DNA of 5,699 nucleotides from an uncultured Collinsella sp. (GCA_900544465.1 UQVT01000124.1:1-5699), one strand, 5' to 3'. Numbered from the stretch's first letter, positions 1-5,526 are shown. The notes: a model not told the origin generated them from the letters alone. Made by a program: numbers and translations.

Positions 1-29
1 ACCTTCATTACTCCAACGACGAATTCTAG
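1..29 (+). CDS. C-terminal tail of an upstream gene (partial)
   Basis: Only the last eight codons are visible. Read from base 3 they give LHYSNDEF and then TAG at 27-29. The case for a real gene end is positional: the stop is followed within 30 bases by a perfect GC-rich palindrome that could end its transcript, and codons such as TAC, AAC, GAC and TTC match the local style. Frame 1 also stays open past this point, so the frame assignment is not certain. Nothing can be said about function from eight residues. Confidence 0.4.
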
Positions 30-57
30 GCGGTGTCCCCTCCCTTTCAAGAAAGAG

Positions 58-83
58 AAGAGGCGGGGCATGCCCCGCCTCTT
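58..83. terminator. Perfect 26-bp GC-rich palindrome, possible terminator of the upstream gene
   Basis: Bases 58-70 are the exact reverse complement of 71-83 (AAGAGGCGGGGCA and its mirror), so the RNA would form a very stable hairpin with a tiny GCAT loop. It lies 29 bases after the likely stop codon at 27-29. On the plus strand it is followed by ACACCACATC with no T run, so it is not a classical intrinsic terminator in that direction. On the minus strand the sequence after it is pyrimidine-rich (CTCTTTCTT). It may end or stabilise the upstream mRNA, or block convergent reading. Confidence 0.5.
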
Positions 84-120
84 ACACCACATCTCTGCGC
101 GCTACCGTACCCCCTCTTGC

Positions 121-317
121 GACGTGCATTTTTGGGAGTATTCAGCATTGGCATGCCCTGAATGAGGTGCAGAACGACTGTTTTAAGTGCCCCCGATGGC
201 GTAATTTGCCATCGGGGGCACTTTTTATGCCGATCGGGCGCTATCTGCGTTCCAAATAGGACGCTGAGGATGGCGCACGGCGCGCTCCAATGCTGAATAC
301 TCCCAAAAATGTACGTC
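121..317. repeat. 197-bp element bounded by 31-bp inverted repeats
   Basis: Bases 121-151 and the reverse complement of 287-317 match at 30 of 31 positions; the only difference is GTGCAT against GTACAT. The shared core includes TTTTTGGGAGTATTCAGCA. The interior has no credible coding sequence but holds the strong hairpin-terminator at 185-226 and a weaker bulged hairpin around 247-264. Terminal inverted repeats around a short non-coding interior resemble a MITE or other dispersed intergenic repeat, but I see no target-site duplication (TGC before, GGG after). It could instead be a structured RNA or a transcription-insulating spacer. The repeat itself is certain; its nature is not. Confidence 0.6.
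185..226 (+). terminator. Strong rho-independent terminator inside the inverted-repeat element
   Basis: A perfect 16-bp stem pairs 185-200 (AAGTGCCCCCGATGGC) with 208-223 across the 7-base loop GTAATTT, and a T run continues through 226. This is a textbook intrinsic terminator for plus-strand transcription. It lies about 155 bases after the likely end of the upstream gene and after another hairpin, so it may serve as a second-line terminator for that gene, or end a short RNA starting between about 84 and 180. It also shields the uxaC promoter from readthrough. Confidence 0.85.
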
Positions 318-407
318 GGGGCATGACCCACCTGAGCAAAAGCGCTCAAGTTCGGTGTTCGGGGACGCCAAACAGTCCGCAATACATGCAAGTCACATCT
401 CCAGCAA

Positions 408-435
408 CCGTTGAACGGGCAAAATCTACCGTTCA
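408..435 (+). promoter_or_regulatory. CCGTT direct-repeat module upstream of the uxaC promoter (copy A)
   Basis: The palindrome-like CCGTTGAACGG at 408-418 is followed by a second CCGTTCA beginning at 429, exactly 21 bases from the start of the first. A matching module at 5394-5421 agrees at 23 of 28 positions without gaps and has the same 21-base period. It ends about 22 bases upstream of the probable -35 hexamer. Conserved sequence, two-turn spacing and placement suggest an activator site. Because CGTTCA is also half of the operator described nearby, the module could instead be a set of weak half-sites for the same regulator. Its function is inferred. Confidence 0.5.
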
Positions 436-445
436 CCCCGTGGTG

Positions 446-467
446 GTTAGGTGAACGTTCACCTAAC
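446..467. promoter_or_regulatory. Operator O1 of the uxaC promoter
   Basis: A perfect 22-bp palindrome centred between 456 and 457, with core TAGGTGAACGTTCACCTA. It is the best-formed of five related sites in the window and sets the consensus. A CG-centred inverted repeat of this length is typical of LacI-family repressors, although GntR or TetR binding is possible. The probable -35 (TTCACC, 458-463) lies inside it, so occupancy would block RNA polymerase. The regulator gene is not in the window. Confidence 0.85.
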
Positions 468-487
468 ACGCCATTTTGCACTACTAT
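458..487 (+). promoter_or_regulatory. Probable promoter of the uxaCBA operon
   Basis: A candidate -35 TTCACC (458-463) and -10 TACTAT (482-487) are separated by 18 bases. The -35 lies in operator O1, and operator O2 begins at the end of the -10, so both elements are framed by repressor sites. Transcription would start near 494, leaving a leader of about 60 bases before the uxaC ATG. The hexamers are only moderate matches, which would suit a promoter needing activation, but the assignment is by eye. Confidence 0.6.
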
Positions 488-503
488 AGTGAACGTTCAC
501 CTA
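486..503. promoter_or_regulatory. Operator O2 of the uxaC promoter
   Basis: The palindromic core GTGAACGTTCAC (489-500) is centred between 494 and 495, with a full right arm (CCTA to 503) and a decayed left arm. It is centred 38 bases downstream of O1 and covers the probable transcription start. Two operators bracketing the -10 should give tight repression in the absence of inducer. Confidence 0.8.
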
Positions 504-540
504 GAGGATAACGGGCGCACGGTGCACCCGCTCCGCCAAC

Positions 541-547
541 AGAGGGG
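541..547 (+). promoter_or_regulatory. Ribosome binding site deciding the uxaC start
   Basis: AGAGGGG lies 7 bases before the ATG at 555. The reading frame is open further upstream to an ATG at 411, but that start would lie ahead of the promoter and operators and would translate them. The site at 541-547 therefore fixes the start at 555. Confidence 0.75.
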
Positions 548-554
548 TTGTTTG

Positions 555-1982
555 ATGAAAAACTTTATGGACGATCAGGATTTCCTGCTGAGCACTAAGA
601 CCGGCGAGGAGCTGTTCCACAACTTTGCCGAGGGCATGCCCATCGTCGACTATCACTGCCACATTTCTCCTAAGGAGATTTGGGAGGACAAGCGTTTCGA
701 GAACATCACCGAGGTTTGGCTGGGCGGCGACCACTACAAGTGGCGCCTGATGCGTGCCAACGGCGTCGACGAGCGTTTTATCACTGGCGACGCCCCTGCT
801 CGCGAGAAGTTCCAAAAGTGGGCCGAGACCCTGGGTCGCTGCGTTGGCAACCCCGTCTTTGAGTGGAGCCACCTGGAGCTTAAGCGCTACTTTGGCTACG
901 AGGGCGTCCTCAACGGCAAGACTGCCCAGGAGGTCTGGGACCTTGCCAACGCCAAGCTCGCTGAGGCTAGCTTTACCTGCCGCAACCTGATCAAGCAGTC
1001 CAACGTCCGCATGATCTGCACTACCGACGACCCCGCCGACAGCTTTGAGTGGCACAAGAAGATTGCCGCCGACGACAGCTTTGACGTTCAGGTCGTTCCC
1101 GCCATGCGCCCCGATGCCGCTTTGCGCATCGAGCGCGGCCAGGAGTTTGCCGACTACTGCAAGCACCTTTCCGAGGTTGCCGGCGTTGAGGTCAGCGACT
1201 TTGAGGGCATGAAGGCTGCCATTTCCAAGCGCTACGACGTTGCTCACGAGCTGGGCTGCCGCGCCTCCGACCACGCACTCGACTACGTTATGTACGTCCC
1301 GGCTACCGCCGACGAGATCGAGGCTATCTTTGCCAAGGGTCTGGCTGCCGAGCCGCTTACCGAGGAAGAGGTCCTCAAGTACAAGACTGCCTTTATGCAG
1401 TTCGTTGCCGGCGAGTATGTCCGTCTGGGCTGGGCCATGCAGCTGCACTTTGGCTGCAAGCGCGACAACAACCGCGCCATGTTCGCCAAACTCGGTCCCG
1501 ACACCGGCTACGACTGCATCTCCAACTACACGCCGTCCGACCAGCTCGCCGATTTCCTCAACTCCATCCAGGAGACCTGCGGCCTGCCCAAGACCATCCT
1601 GTACAGCCTGAACCCCATCGATAACACCATGATCGATACCGTCATGGGCTGCTTCCAGGAGGCTCCGACTGCCGGTAAGATCCAGAACGGCTCCGCCTGG
1701 TGGTTCAACGACAACGAGGTCGGCATGCGCGAGCAGCTTACGGCTCTGGCTAACGAGGGCGTGTTGGGCAACTTTGTGGGCATGCTTACCGATTCCCGCT
1801 CCTTCCTGTCCTATCCGCGCCACGAGTACTTCCGTCGCGTGCTGTGCAGCGTGATCGGCGAGTGGGTCGAGCAGGGCAAGTACCCGGCCGACATGGAGCT
1901 GCTGGGCGAGGTTGTGCGCGACATCAGCTACAACAATGCGGTCCGCTACTTTGGCTTTGACCTGGACACCGACGAGGCCTAA
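555..1982 (+). CDS. uxaC: Glucuronate/galacturonate isomerase (uronate isomerase)
   Basis: This cytoplasmic enzyme interconverts D-galacturonate and D-tagaturonate, and D-glucuronate and D-fructuronate, the first step of hexuronate breakdown. The 475-residue product is close to the usual length of about 470 and is colinear with E. coli UxaC, as recalled from memory. It belongs to the amidohydrolase-like TIM-barrel superfamily. Visible hallmarks are DYHCH at 32-36 (metal- and substrate-binding histidines), GDHYKWR at 58-64, TTDDP at 156-160, LHFGCKRDNN at 297-306, WWFND at 382-386 and TDSRSFLSYPRHEYFRR at 412-428. The ATG at 555 is chosen for its ribosome binding site and because it gives the family's N-terminus (FMDDQDFLL). 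It is the first gene of a three-gene operon, 94 bases ahead of uxaB, and sits behind a promoter with two operators, so induction by a uronate or a derived metabolite is likely. No damage is visible. Confidence 0.96.
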   Translation: MKNFMDDQDFLLSTKTGEELFHNFAEGMPIVDYHCHISPKEIWEDKRFENITEVWLGGDHYKWRLMRANGVDERFITGDAPAREKFQKWAETLGRCVGNPVFEWSHLELKRYFGYEGVLNGKTAQEVWDLANAKLAEASFTCRNLIKQSNVRMICTTDDPADSFEWHKKIAADDSFDVQVVPAMRPDAALRIERGQEFADYCKHLSEVAGVEVSDFEGMKAAISKRYDVAHELGCRASDHALDYVMYVPATADEIEAIFAKGLAAEPLTEEEVLKYKTAFMQFVAGEYVRLGWAMQLHFGCKRDNNRAMFAKLGPDTGYDCISNYTPSDQLADFLNSIQETCGLPKTILYSLNPIDNTMIDTVMGCFQEAPTAGKIQNGSAWWFNDNEVGMREQLTALANEGVLGNFVGMLTDSRSFLSYPRHEYFRRVLCSVIGEWVEQGKYPADMELLGEVVRDISYNNAVRYFGFDLDTDEA

Positions 1983-2008
1983 GCCCGCATCGAATCACAT
2001 CGAACCCT

Positions 2009-2034
2009 GGGCGCCGTTGCCACACGCGGAGCCC
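2009..2034 (+). other. Weak intercistronic hairpin between uxaC and uxaB
   Basis: GGGCGCCGT at 2009-2017 can pair with GCGGAGCCC at 2026-2034 with one internal mismatch and a G-U end pair, leaving an 8-base loop; CGTTTT follows. It could attenuate transcription slightly or mark an mRNA processing point. The pairing is imperfect and the T run short, so chance is possible. Confidence 0.25.
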
Positions 2035-2062
2035 CGTTTTGCTTGCACGCTAACAGCTATCT

Positions 2063-2070
2063 AAGGAGAG
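2063..2070 (+). promoter_or_regulatory. Ribosome binding site of uxaB
   Basis: AAGGAGAG is a near-ideal Shine-Dalgarno sequence placed 6 bases before the ATG at 2077. It is the strongest of the three in the operon and fixes the uxaB start. Confidence 0.8.
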
Positions 2071-2076
2071 ACACAG

Positions 2077-3591
2077 ATGGAGAACATCAGCTACGATGCG
2101 CTCGAGAAGATCGGCTACAAGGGCTATTTGCTGCCCAAGGATGCTCCCGAGAAGGTTCTGCAGTTTGGCGAGGGCAATTTCCTGCGCGCCTTCGTCGACC
2201 GTTTCTTTGACATGGGCAACGAGGCCACCGGCTGGAACGGCAAGGTCGTCATGGTGCAGCCCATCAGCGGTGCCTTTGGCTTTGCCGACGGTATCAATGC
2301 CCAGGACGACCTGTACACCGTGCTGGTGCGCGGCAAGGAGAACGGCAACACGGTTGACGAGTCCCGCGTGATCAGCGCCTGCAGCCGCTGCCTTAACCCG
2401 TATCGTGAGGACGACTATCGCGCCATGATGGAGGTCGCCGTCTCCGACGACCTAGAGATCATCGTCTCCAACACCACCGAGGCCGGTATCGCCTATGACC
2501 CGTCCTGCAAGGCCGACGACATGCCACCTGCGAGCTTCCCCGCCAAGCTTGCCCAGGTGCTCCACACCCGCTGGGCTGTCGGTAAGCCGGGCGTCATCGT
2601 CCTCGCCTGCGAGCTCATCGATCACAACGGCGAGGAGTTGCTGCGCATCATGAACCAGTATGTGAGCGACTGGGGCTGGGAGGACGAGTTTGCGCAGTGG
2701 ATGGCTAACGACTGCACCGTCTGCACCACGCTCGTCGACACCATCGTACCGGGCCGTATCCGCGACGCATCCGAGGCCGCCGCGGTGGCCGAGCGTCTGG
2801 GCTACGAGGATCCCTTCCTGGCCGTGCGCGAGCCCTTCCAGATGTGGGGCATCCAGGGCGACGAGTCGCTTGCCGAGAAGCTTCCCTTTGTGAAGGCTGG
2901 TCTTCCGGGTGTCTTTGTGACTCCCGACGTCACCCCGTACAAAAAGCGCAAGGTCCGCATCCTCAACGGTGCCCATACCGCCTTCGTTCCGGGTTCCTGG
3001 GTTGCCGGCTTTGATATCGTGCGCGACTGCATGCATGACGAGACCATTCGCGGCTTCATGAATACCATGCTCTACGACGAGGTCATTCCGACGCTTGCCG
3101 CCGACTTGGATGTCGAGGACTGCAAGGCCTTTGCCGCCGCCGTCGAAAACCGCTTCGACAACCCGTTTATTGATCATGCGCTGCTCTCCATCTGCCTCAA
3201 TTCCACGGCTAAGTGGCGCGCTCGCGACCTGCCCACGCTCAAGGACTACGTTGCCGAGACCGGCAACCTGCCCAAGTGCCTGGCGACGAGCCTCGCTACG
3301 CTCATCTCCTTCTACACGCAGGAGCTCGTGTCCCGCGAGGGCGACGGCCTGCACCTGCGTCGCTCCGACGGCACCGAGTACACCGCTCAGGACGACGCCT
3401 TCGTACTCGATTTCTACGCCGCCCACGCCGGTGCCGACGATGCCCAGCTGGTGCACGACGTGCTCACCAACGAGCAGATGTGGGGCGAGGACCTTACGCA
3501 GATCGCAGGTCTTGAGGAGTTTGTCGTCAGCGCGCTCGCTGTCGTGCGTGCCGAGGGCGCCAAGCAGGCCTTCGCCAACGCTCAGGCGTAA
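2077..3591 (+). CDS. uxaB: Tagaturonate reductase (altronate oxidoreductase)
   Basis: The enzyme reduces D-tagaturonate to D-altronate with NADH, the second step of galacturonate breakdown. The 504-residue product belongs to the polyol-specific long-chain (mannitol) dehydrogenase family, with an N-terminal nucleotide-binding domain and a C-terminal helical domain. Visible motifs are QFGEGNFLRAFVD at 29-41 (cofactor-binding region), SNTTEAGI at 131-138, CELIDHNGEE at 178-187 and KKRKVRILNGAHTA at 289-302. In the last, K292, N297 and H300 have the spacing of the family's catalytic Lys-Asn-His set. QFGEGNFLRAFVD and NTTEAGI are characteristic of UxaB rather than UxuB or mannitol dehydrogenase, and placement between uxaC and uxaA supports this. 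It is slightly longer than E. coli UxaB, with an N-terminal extension of about ten residues (starting MENISYDALEKIGYKGY). It ends 81 bases before uxaA. A broader polyuronate or polyol specificity cannot be excluded. Confidence 0.94.
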   Translation: MENISYDALEKIGYKGYLLPKDAPEKVLQFGEGNFLRAFVDRFFDMGNEATGWNGKVVMVQPISGAFGFADGINAQDDLYTVLVRGKENGNTVDESRVISACSRCLNPYREDDYRAMMEVAVSDDLEIIVSNTTEAGIAYDPSCKADDMPPASFPAKLAQVLHTRWAVGKPGVIVLACELIDHNGEELLRIMNQYVSDWGWEDEFAQWMANDCTVCTTLVDTIVPGRIRDASEAAAVAERLGYEDPFLAVREPFQMWGIQGDESLAEKLPFVKAGLPGVFVTPDVTPYKKRKVRILNGAHTAFVPGSWVAGFDIVRDCMHDETIRGFMNTMLYDEVIPTLAADLDVEDCKAFAAAVENRFDNPFIDHALLSICLNSTAKWRARDLPTLKDYVAETGNLPKCLATSLATLISFYTQELVSREGDGLHLRRSDGTEYTAQDDAFVLDFYAAHAGADDAQLVHDVLTNEQMWGEDLTQIAGLEEFVVSALAVVRAEGAKQAFANAQA

Positions 3592-3602
3592 ATTTCCGGC
3601 GC

Positions 3603-3634
3603 AGACGCGGGCGCGGGACGGCGTGCCCGCGTCT
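3603..3634 (+). other. Intercistronic hairpin between uxaB and uxaA
   Basis: AGACGCGGGC at 3603-3612 pairs perfectly with GCCCGCGTCT at 3625-3634, giving a 10-bp GC-rich stem with a 12-base loop. No T run follows (CGACTTCTG), so it is unlikely to terminate efficiently. It lies 11 bases after the uxaB stop and 38 before the uxaA ATG. It may protect the upstream mRNA from 3' exonucleases or set the uxaC-uxaB to uxaA expression ratio. Confidence 0.5.
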
Positions 3635-3655
3635 CGACTTCTGCTCAACCTGTAG

Positions 3656-3663
3656 GGTTAGGA
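3656..3663 (+). promoter_or_regulatory. Ribosome binding site of uxaA
   Basis: GGTTAGGA lies 9 bases before the ATG at 3673, a weaker Shine-Dalgarno than that of uxaB. It supports the start giving MNTIQINPADNV, the usual short lead into the N-terminal SAF domain. Confidence 0.55.
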
Positions 3664-3672
3664 CCATTTGCA

Positions 3673-5157
3673 ATGAACACTATCCAGATCAATCCGGCCG
3701 ACAACGTGATCGTCGCGCTGTCGCCGCTTGCCAAGGGCACCGCCGTCGCGGTTCCCGGGGTGGGCGAGGTCGTGGCCGCGGAGGATATTCCGCAAGGCCA
3801 CAAGATGGCTGTGCGCTCGATTGCCGCCGGCGAGGACGTCATTAAGTACGGTCTTCCTATCGGCCATGTGACGGGCGACATCCAGCCCGGTCAGTGGCTT
3901 CATACGCATAACGTCAAGACCAACCTTTCGGGCGAGGTCGAGTACGTTTACAATCCGACGCATCCGGTCGTTGAGCCGGTTGAGCCCGAGACCTTTATGG
4001 GCTTCCGTCGCGCCGACGGCCGCGCCGCCACGCGCAACGAGCTGTGGATCATCCCCACGGTCGGCTGCGTCAACGAGGTCGCACGTGCCATGTGCGAGCA
4101 GGCTCAGGATCTGGTCGAGGGTTCGCTGGAGGGCGTCTATTACTTTCCGCATCCGTTTGGCTGCTCGCAGACCGGCGCCGACCATGCCCAGACCCGTCGC
4201 CTGCTGGTAGCGCTCTCGCGTCACGCAAACGCTGCGGGCGTGCTGTTCCTGTCGCTCGGCTGCGAGAACTGCACGCATCAGCAGGTGCTCGACGAGCTGG
4301 GCGAGTACGATCACGAGCGCGTTCGCTTCCTTACCTGCCAAGATGTTGCCGACGAGCAGGTCGAAGGCCACAAGATTCTGTCTGAGCTGGCCGACCTGGC
4401 CAAGCAGGCCAAGCGTGAGCCCATTCCGGCCTCCGAGCTGGTCATTGGCCTTAAGTGCGGTGGCTCTGACGGTCTTTCGGGCATTACCGCCAACCCCACG
4501 ATCGGTCGCGTGAGCGATATGCTCGTCGCCCGCGGTGGCACGTCGGTGCTCACCGAGGTCCCCGAGATGTTTGGCGCCGAGAGCATTCTGCTCGATCGCT
4601 GCGAGGACGAGCAGGTGTTTAACGCCGCCTCCGACATGCTCAACGGCTTTAAGGATTACTTTATTAGCCATGGCGAGGTCGTCTACGAGAACCCGAGCCC
4701 CGGCAACAAGGATGGCGGCATCACCACACTCGAGGACAAGAGCTGCGGCTGCGTGCAAAAGGGCGGATCTGCCCCCATCGTCGACGTGCTGCCGTACGCC
4801 GGTCAGGCTACCAAGCATGGTCTGAACATGTTGTGCGGTCCGGGCAACGACATGGTATCCACCACGGCCCTGACGGCTGCCGGCTGCCACGTGATCCTGT
4901 TCTCGACCGGCCGCGGCACGCCGTTTGGTGCGCCGGCGCCTACGCTCAAGGTGTTCACCAACCAGCGCCTGTGCGACCACAAGGCCAACTGGATGGACTT
5001 TAACGCCGGTGTGGTGGCTACGGGCGAGCGTACGCTCGATGAGGCTGCCGGCGATCTGTATCAGCTGGTGCTGGACACGGCGAGCGGCAAGCTTACCAGC
5101 GCCGAGCGTCGCGGCTGTCACGAGATCAGCATCTGGAAGGACGGAGTCTGCCTGTAG
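3673..5157 (+). CDS. uxaA: Altronate dehydratase
   Basis: This enzyme dehydrates D-altronate to 2-dehydro-3-deoxy-D-gluconate (KDG); characterised members need Fe2+. The 494 residues match the usual full length (E. coli UxaA is about 495). The order is the family's: an N-terminal SAF domain (about 1-95) with HTHN at 77-80, then the large altronate/galactarate dehydratase domain. Visible motifs are PHPFGCSQTG at 159-168, CENC at 197-200, CGGSDGLSGITANP at 262-275, SCGCVQKGG from 357, GPGND at 389-393 and FSTGRGTPFG at 410-419. The conserved cysteines and histidines are plausible metal ligands. The 81-base gap and shared direction make it the last gene of the uxaCBA operon, ended by the terminator at 5206-5242. 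Galactarate dehydratase (GarD) is related, but the operon argues for altronate. KDG kinase and aldolase must lie elsewhere. Confidence 0.95.
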   Translation: MNTIQINPADNVIVALSPLAKGTAVAVPGVGEVVAAEDIPQGHKMAVRSIAAGEDVIKYGLPIGHVTGDIQPGQWLHTHNVKTNLSGEVEYVYNPTHPVVEPVEPETFMGFRRADGRAATRNELWIIPTVGCVNEVARAMCEQAQDLVEGSLEGVYYFPHPFGCSQTGADHAQTRRLLVALSRHANAAGVLFLSLGCENCTHQQVLDELGEYDHERVRFLTCQDVADEQVEGHKILSELADLAKQAKREPIPASELVIGLKCGGSDGLSGITANPTIGRVSDMLVARGGTSVLTEVPEMFGAESILLDRCEDEQVFNAASDMLNGFKDYFISHGEVVYENPSPGNKDGGITTLEDKSCGCVQKGGSAPIVDVLPYAGQATKHGLNMLCGPGNDMVSTTALTAAGCHVILFSTGRGTPFGAPAPTLKVFTNQRLCDHKANWMDFNAGVVATGERTLDEAAGDLYQLVLDTASGKLTSAERRGCHEISIWKDGVCL

Positions 5158-5205
5158 CGATGACACGTTGAGCGCGTGATTGAATAAGCTGCTGCAAAGA
5201 CTGAG

Positions 5206-5242
5206 CGACCCCGCCGAGGACAATCTCGGCGGGGTCGTTTTT
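5206..5242 (+). terminator. Rho-independent terminator of the uxaCBA operon
   Basis: A perfect 13-bp stem pairs CGACCCCGCCGAG (5206-5218) with 5225-5237 across the loop GACAAT, followed by TTTTT (5238-5242). It starts 49 bases after the uxaA stop codon and insulates the operon from the separately promoted transporter gene downstream. Confidence 0.93.
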
Positions 5243-5312
5243 CGTTTCTCGTTGCGTTGTCGTGCACGGCTTTTTTGGGAAGGGTGCCCGGCACCTCCCT
5301 CATCTCCAGAGA

Positions 5313-5330
5313 ACAATGAACGTTCACCTA
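5313..5330. promoter_or_regulatory. Outlying operator upstream of the transporter promoter
   Basis: TGAACGTTCACCTA at 5317-5330, centred between 5321 and 5322, has a perfect right arm and a left arm matching only near the centre (TGAAC). Its centre is exactly 120 bases from the O1-type site at 5433-5450 and 160 from the one at 5473-5490. This suits an auxiliary operator for repression by DNA looping. It lies just after the uxaA terminator. Confidence 0.7.
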
Positions 5331-5393
5331 GTTGTTGCGTGGTGCTGAATCGACTTGATAATCAAAAATGCAGGGATTTTTTCATTTTCAGGC

Positions 5394-5421
5394 CCGTTCA
5401 ACGGCAAAAAACGACCGTTCA
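5394..5421 (+). promoter_or_regulatory. CCGTT direct-repeat module upstream of the transporter promoter (copy B)
   Basis: CCGTTCAACGG at 5394-5404 is followed by CCGTTCA beginning at 5415, 21 bases on. It matches the uxaC-promoter module at 408-435 at 23 of 28 positions with no gap, and it ends about 21 bases before the probable -35. An activator site shared by both promoters is the simplest reading; weak half-sites for the operator-binding regulator are the alternative. Confidence 0.5.
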
Positions 5422-5432
5422 AGGATAATATA

Positions 5433-5450
5433 CAAGTGAACGTTCACCTA
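5433..5450. promoter_or_regulatory. Operator O1 of the transporter promoter
   Basis: CAAGTGAACGTTCACCTA is centred between 5441 and 5442. The right arm is perfect and the left arm matches the consensus at seven of nine positions. Like O1 at uxaC, it contains the probable -35 (TTCACC, 5443-5448). Confidence 0.8.
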
Positions 5451-5471
5451 TCATAAGCAATCGCGCATAAT
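5443..5471 (+). promoter_or_regulatory. Probable promoter of the transporter gene
   Basis: TTCACC (5443-5448) and CATAAT (5466-5471, five of six consensus bases) are 17 bases apart. Transcription would begin near 5478, inside the second operator, giving a leader of about 90 bases. The arrangement copies the uxaC promoter: same -35 within O1, then the second operator at the start site. Confidence 0.6.
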
Positions 5472-5472
5472 C

Positions 5473-5490
5473 TAGCTAAACGTTCACCCT
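5473..5490. promoter_or_regulatory. Operator O2 of the transporter promoter
   Basis: TAGCTAAACGTTCACCCT is centred between 5481 and 5482, 40 bases downstream of O1, and matches the consensus at seven of nine positions in each arm. It is the most degenerate near its centre of the five sites. Its right half is followed by TGAACG, so CGTTCA and TGAACG form an inverted pair around CCC (5481-5495). Confidence 0.65.
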
Positions 5491-5526
5491 GAACGGCATG
5501 CAGACAGACGTCGGTATGGACTCCAA

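Noticed and set aside
47..481. Minus-strand open frame of 144 codons in the upstream spacer
   Set aside because: It crosses both hairpins, both arms of the inverted repeat and operator O1, and looks like translated non-coding DNA.
411..554. Longer uxaC start at the ATG at 411
   Set aside because: The extra 48 residues would translate the operators and promoter and are absent from the family; the ATG at 555 has a good ribosome binding site.
501..1823. Long minus-strand open frame of 440 codons opposite uxaC
   Set aside because: It is a mirror of a strongly conserved uxaC frame in GC-rich DNA; the translation is repetitive in L, V, A and G and resembles no family.
2077..3591. Fructuronate reductase (UxuB) or mannitol dehydrogenase as the identity of the second gene
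   Set aside because: The same superfamily, but QFGEGNFLRAFVD and NTTEAGI and the position between uxaC and uxaA fit tagaturonate reductase best.
2452..3648. Minus-strand open frame of 398 codons opposite uxaB
   Set aside because: The plus strand here encodes a full UxaB with all motifs; the antisense reading has low-complexity composition and no recognisable domain.
5283..5295. GGTGCC-C-GGCACC palindrome near the outlying operator
   Set aside because: A 13-base near-palindrome with a one-base centre, not repeated at the other promoter and followed by no T run; I cannot assign it a role.
3658..5316. Minus-strand open frame of 552 codons opposite uxaA
   Set aside because: It would run through the uxaA terminator and cover the entire uxaA gene, and it shows no family motif; it is a by-product of GC-rich codon use.
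5180..5428. Small plus-strand open frame of 82 codons after uxaA
   Set aside because: It spans the terminator hairpin and the outlying operator, lacks a ribosome binding site and has no recognisable features.
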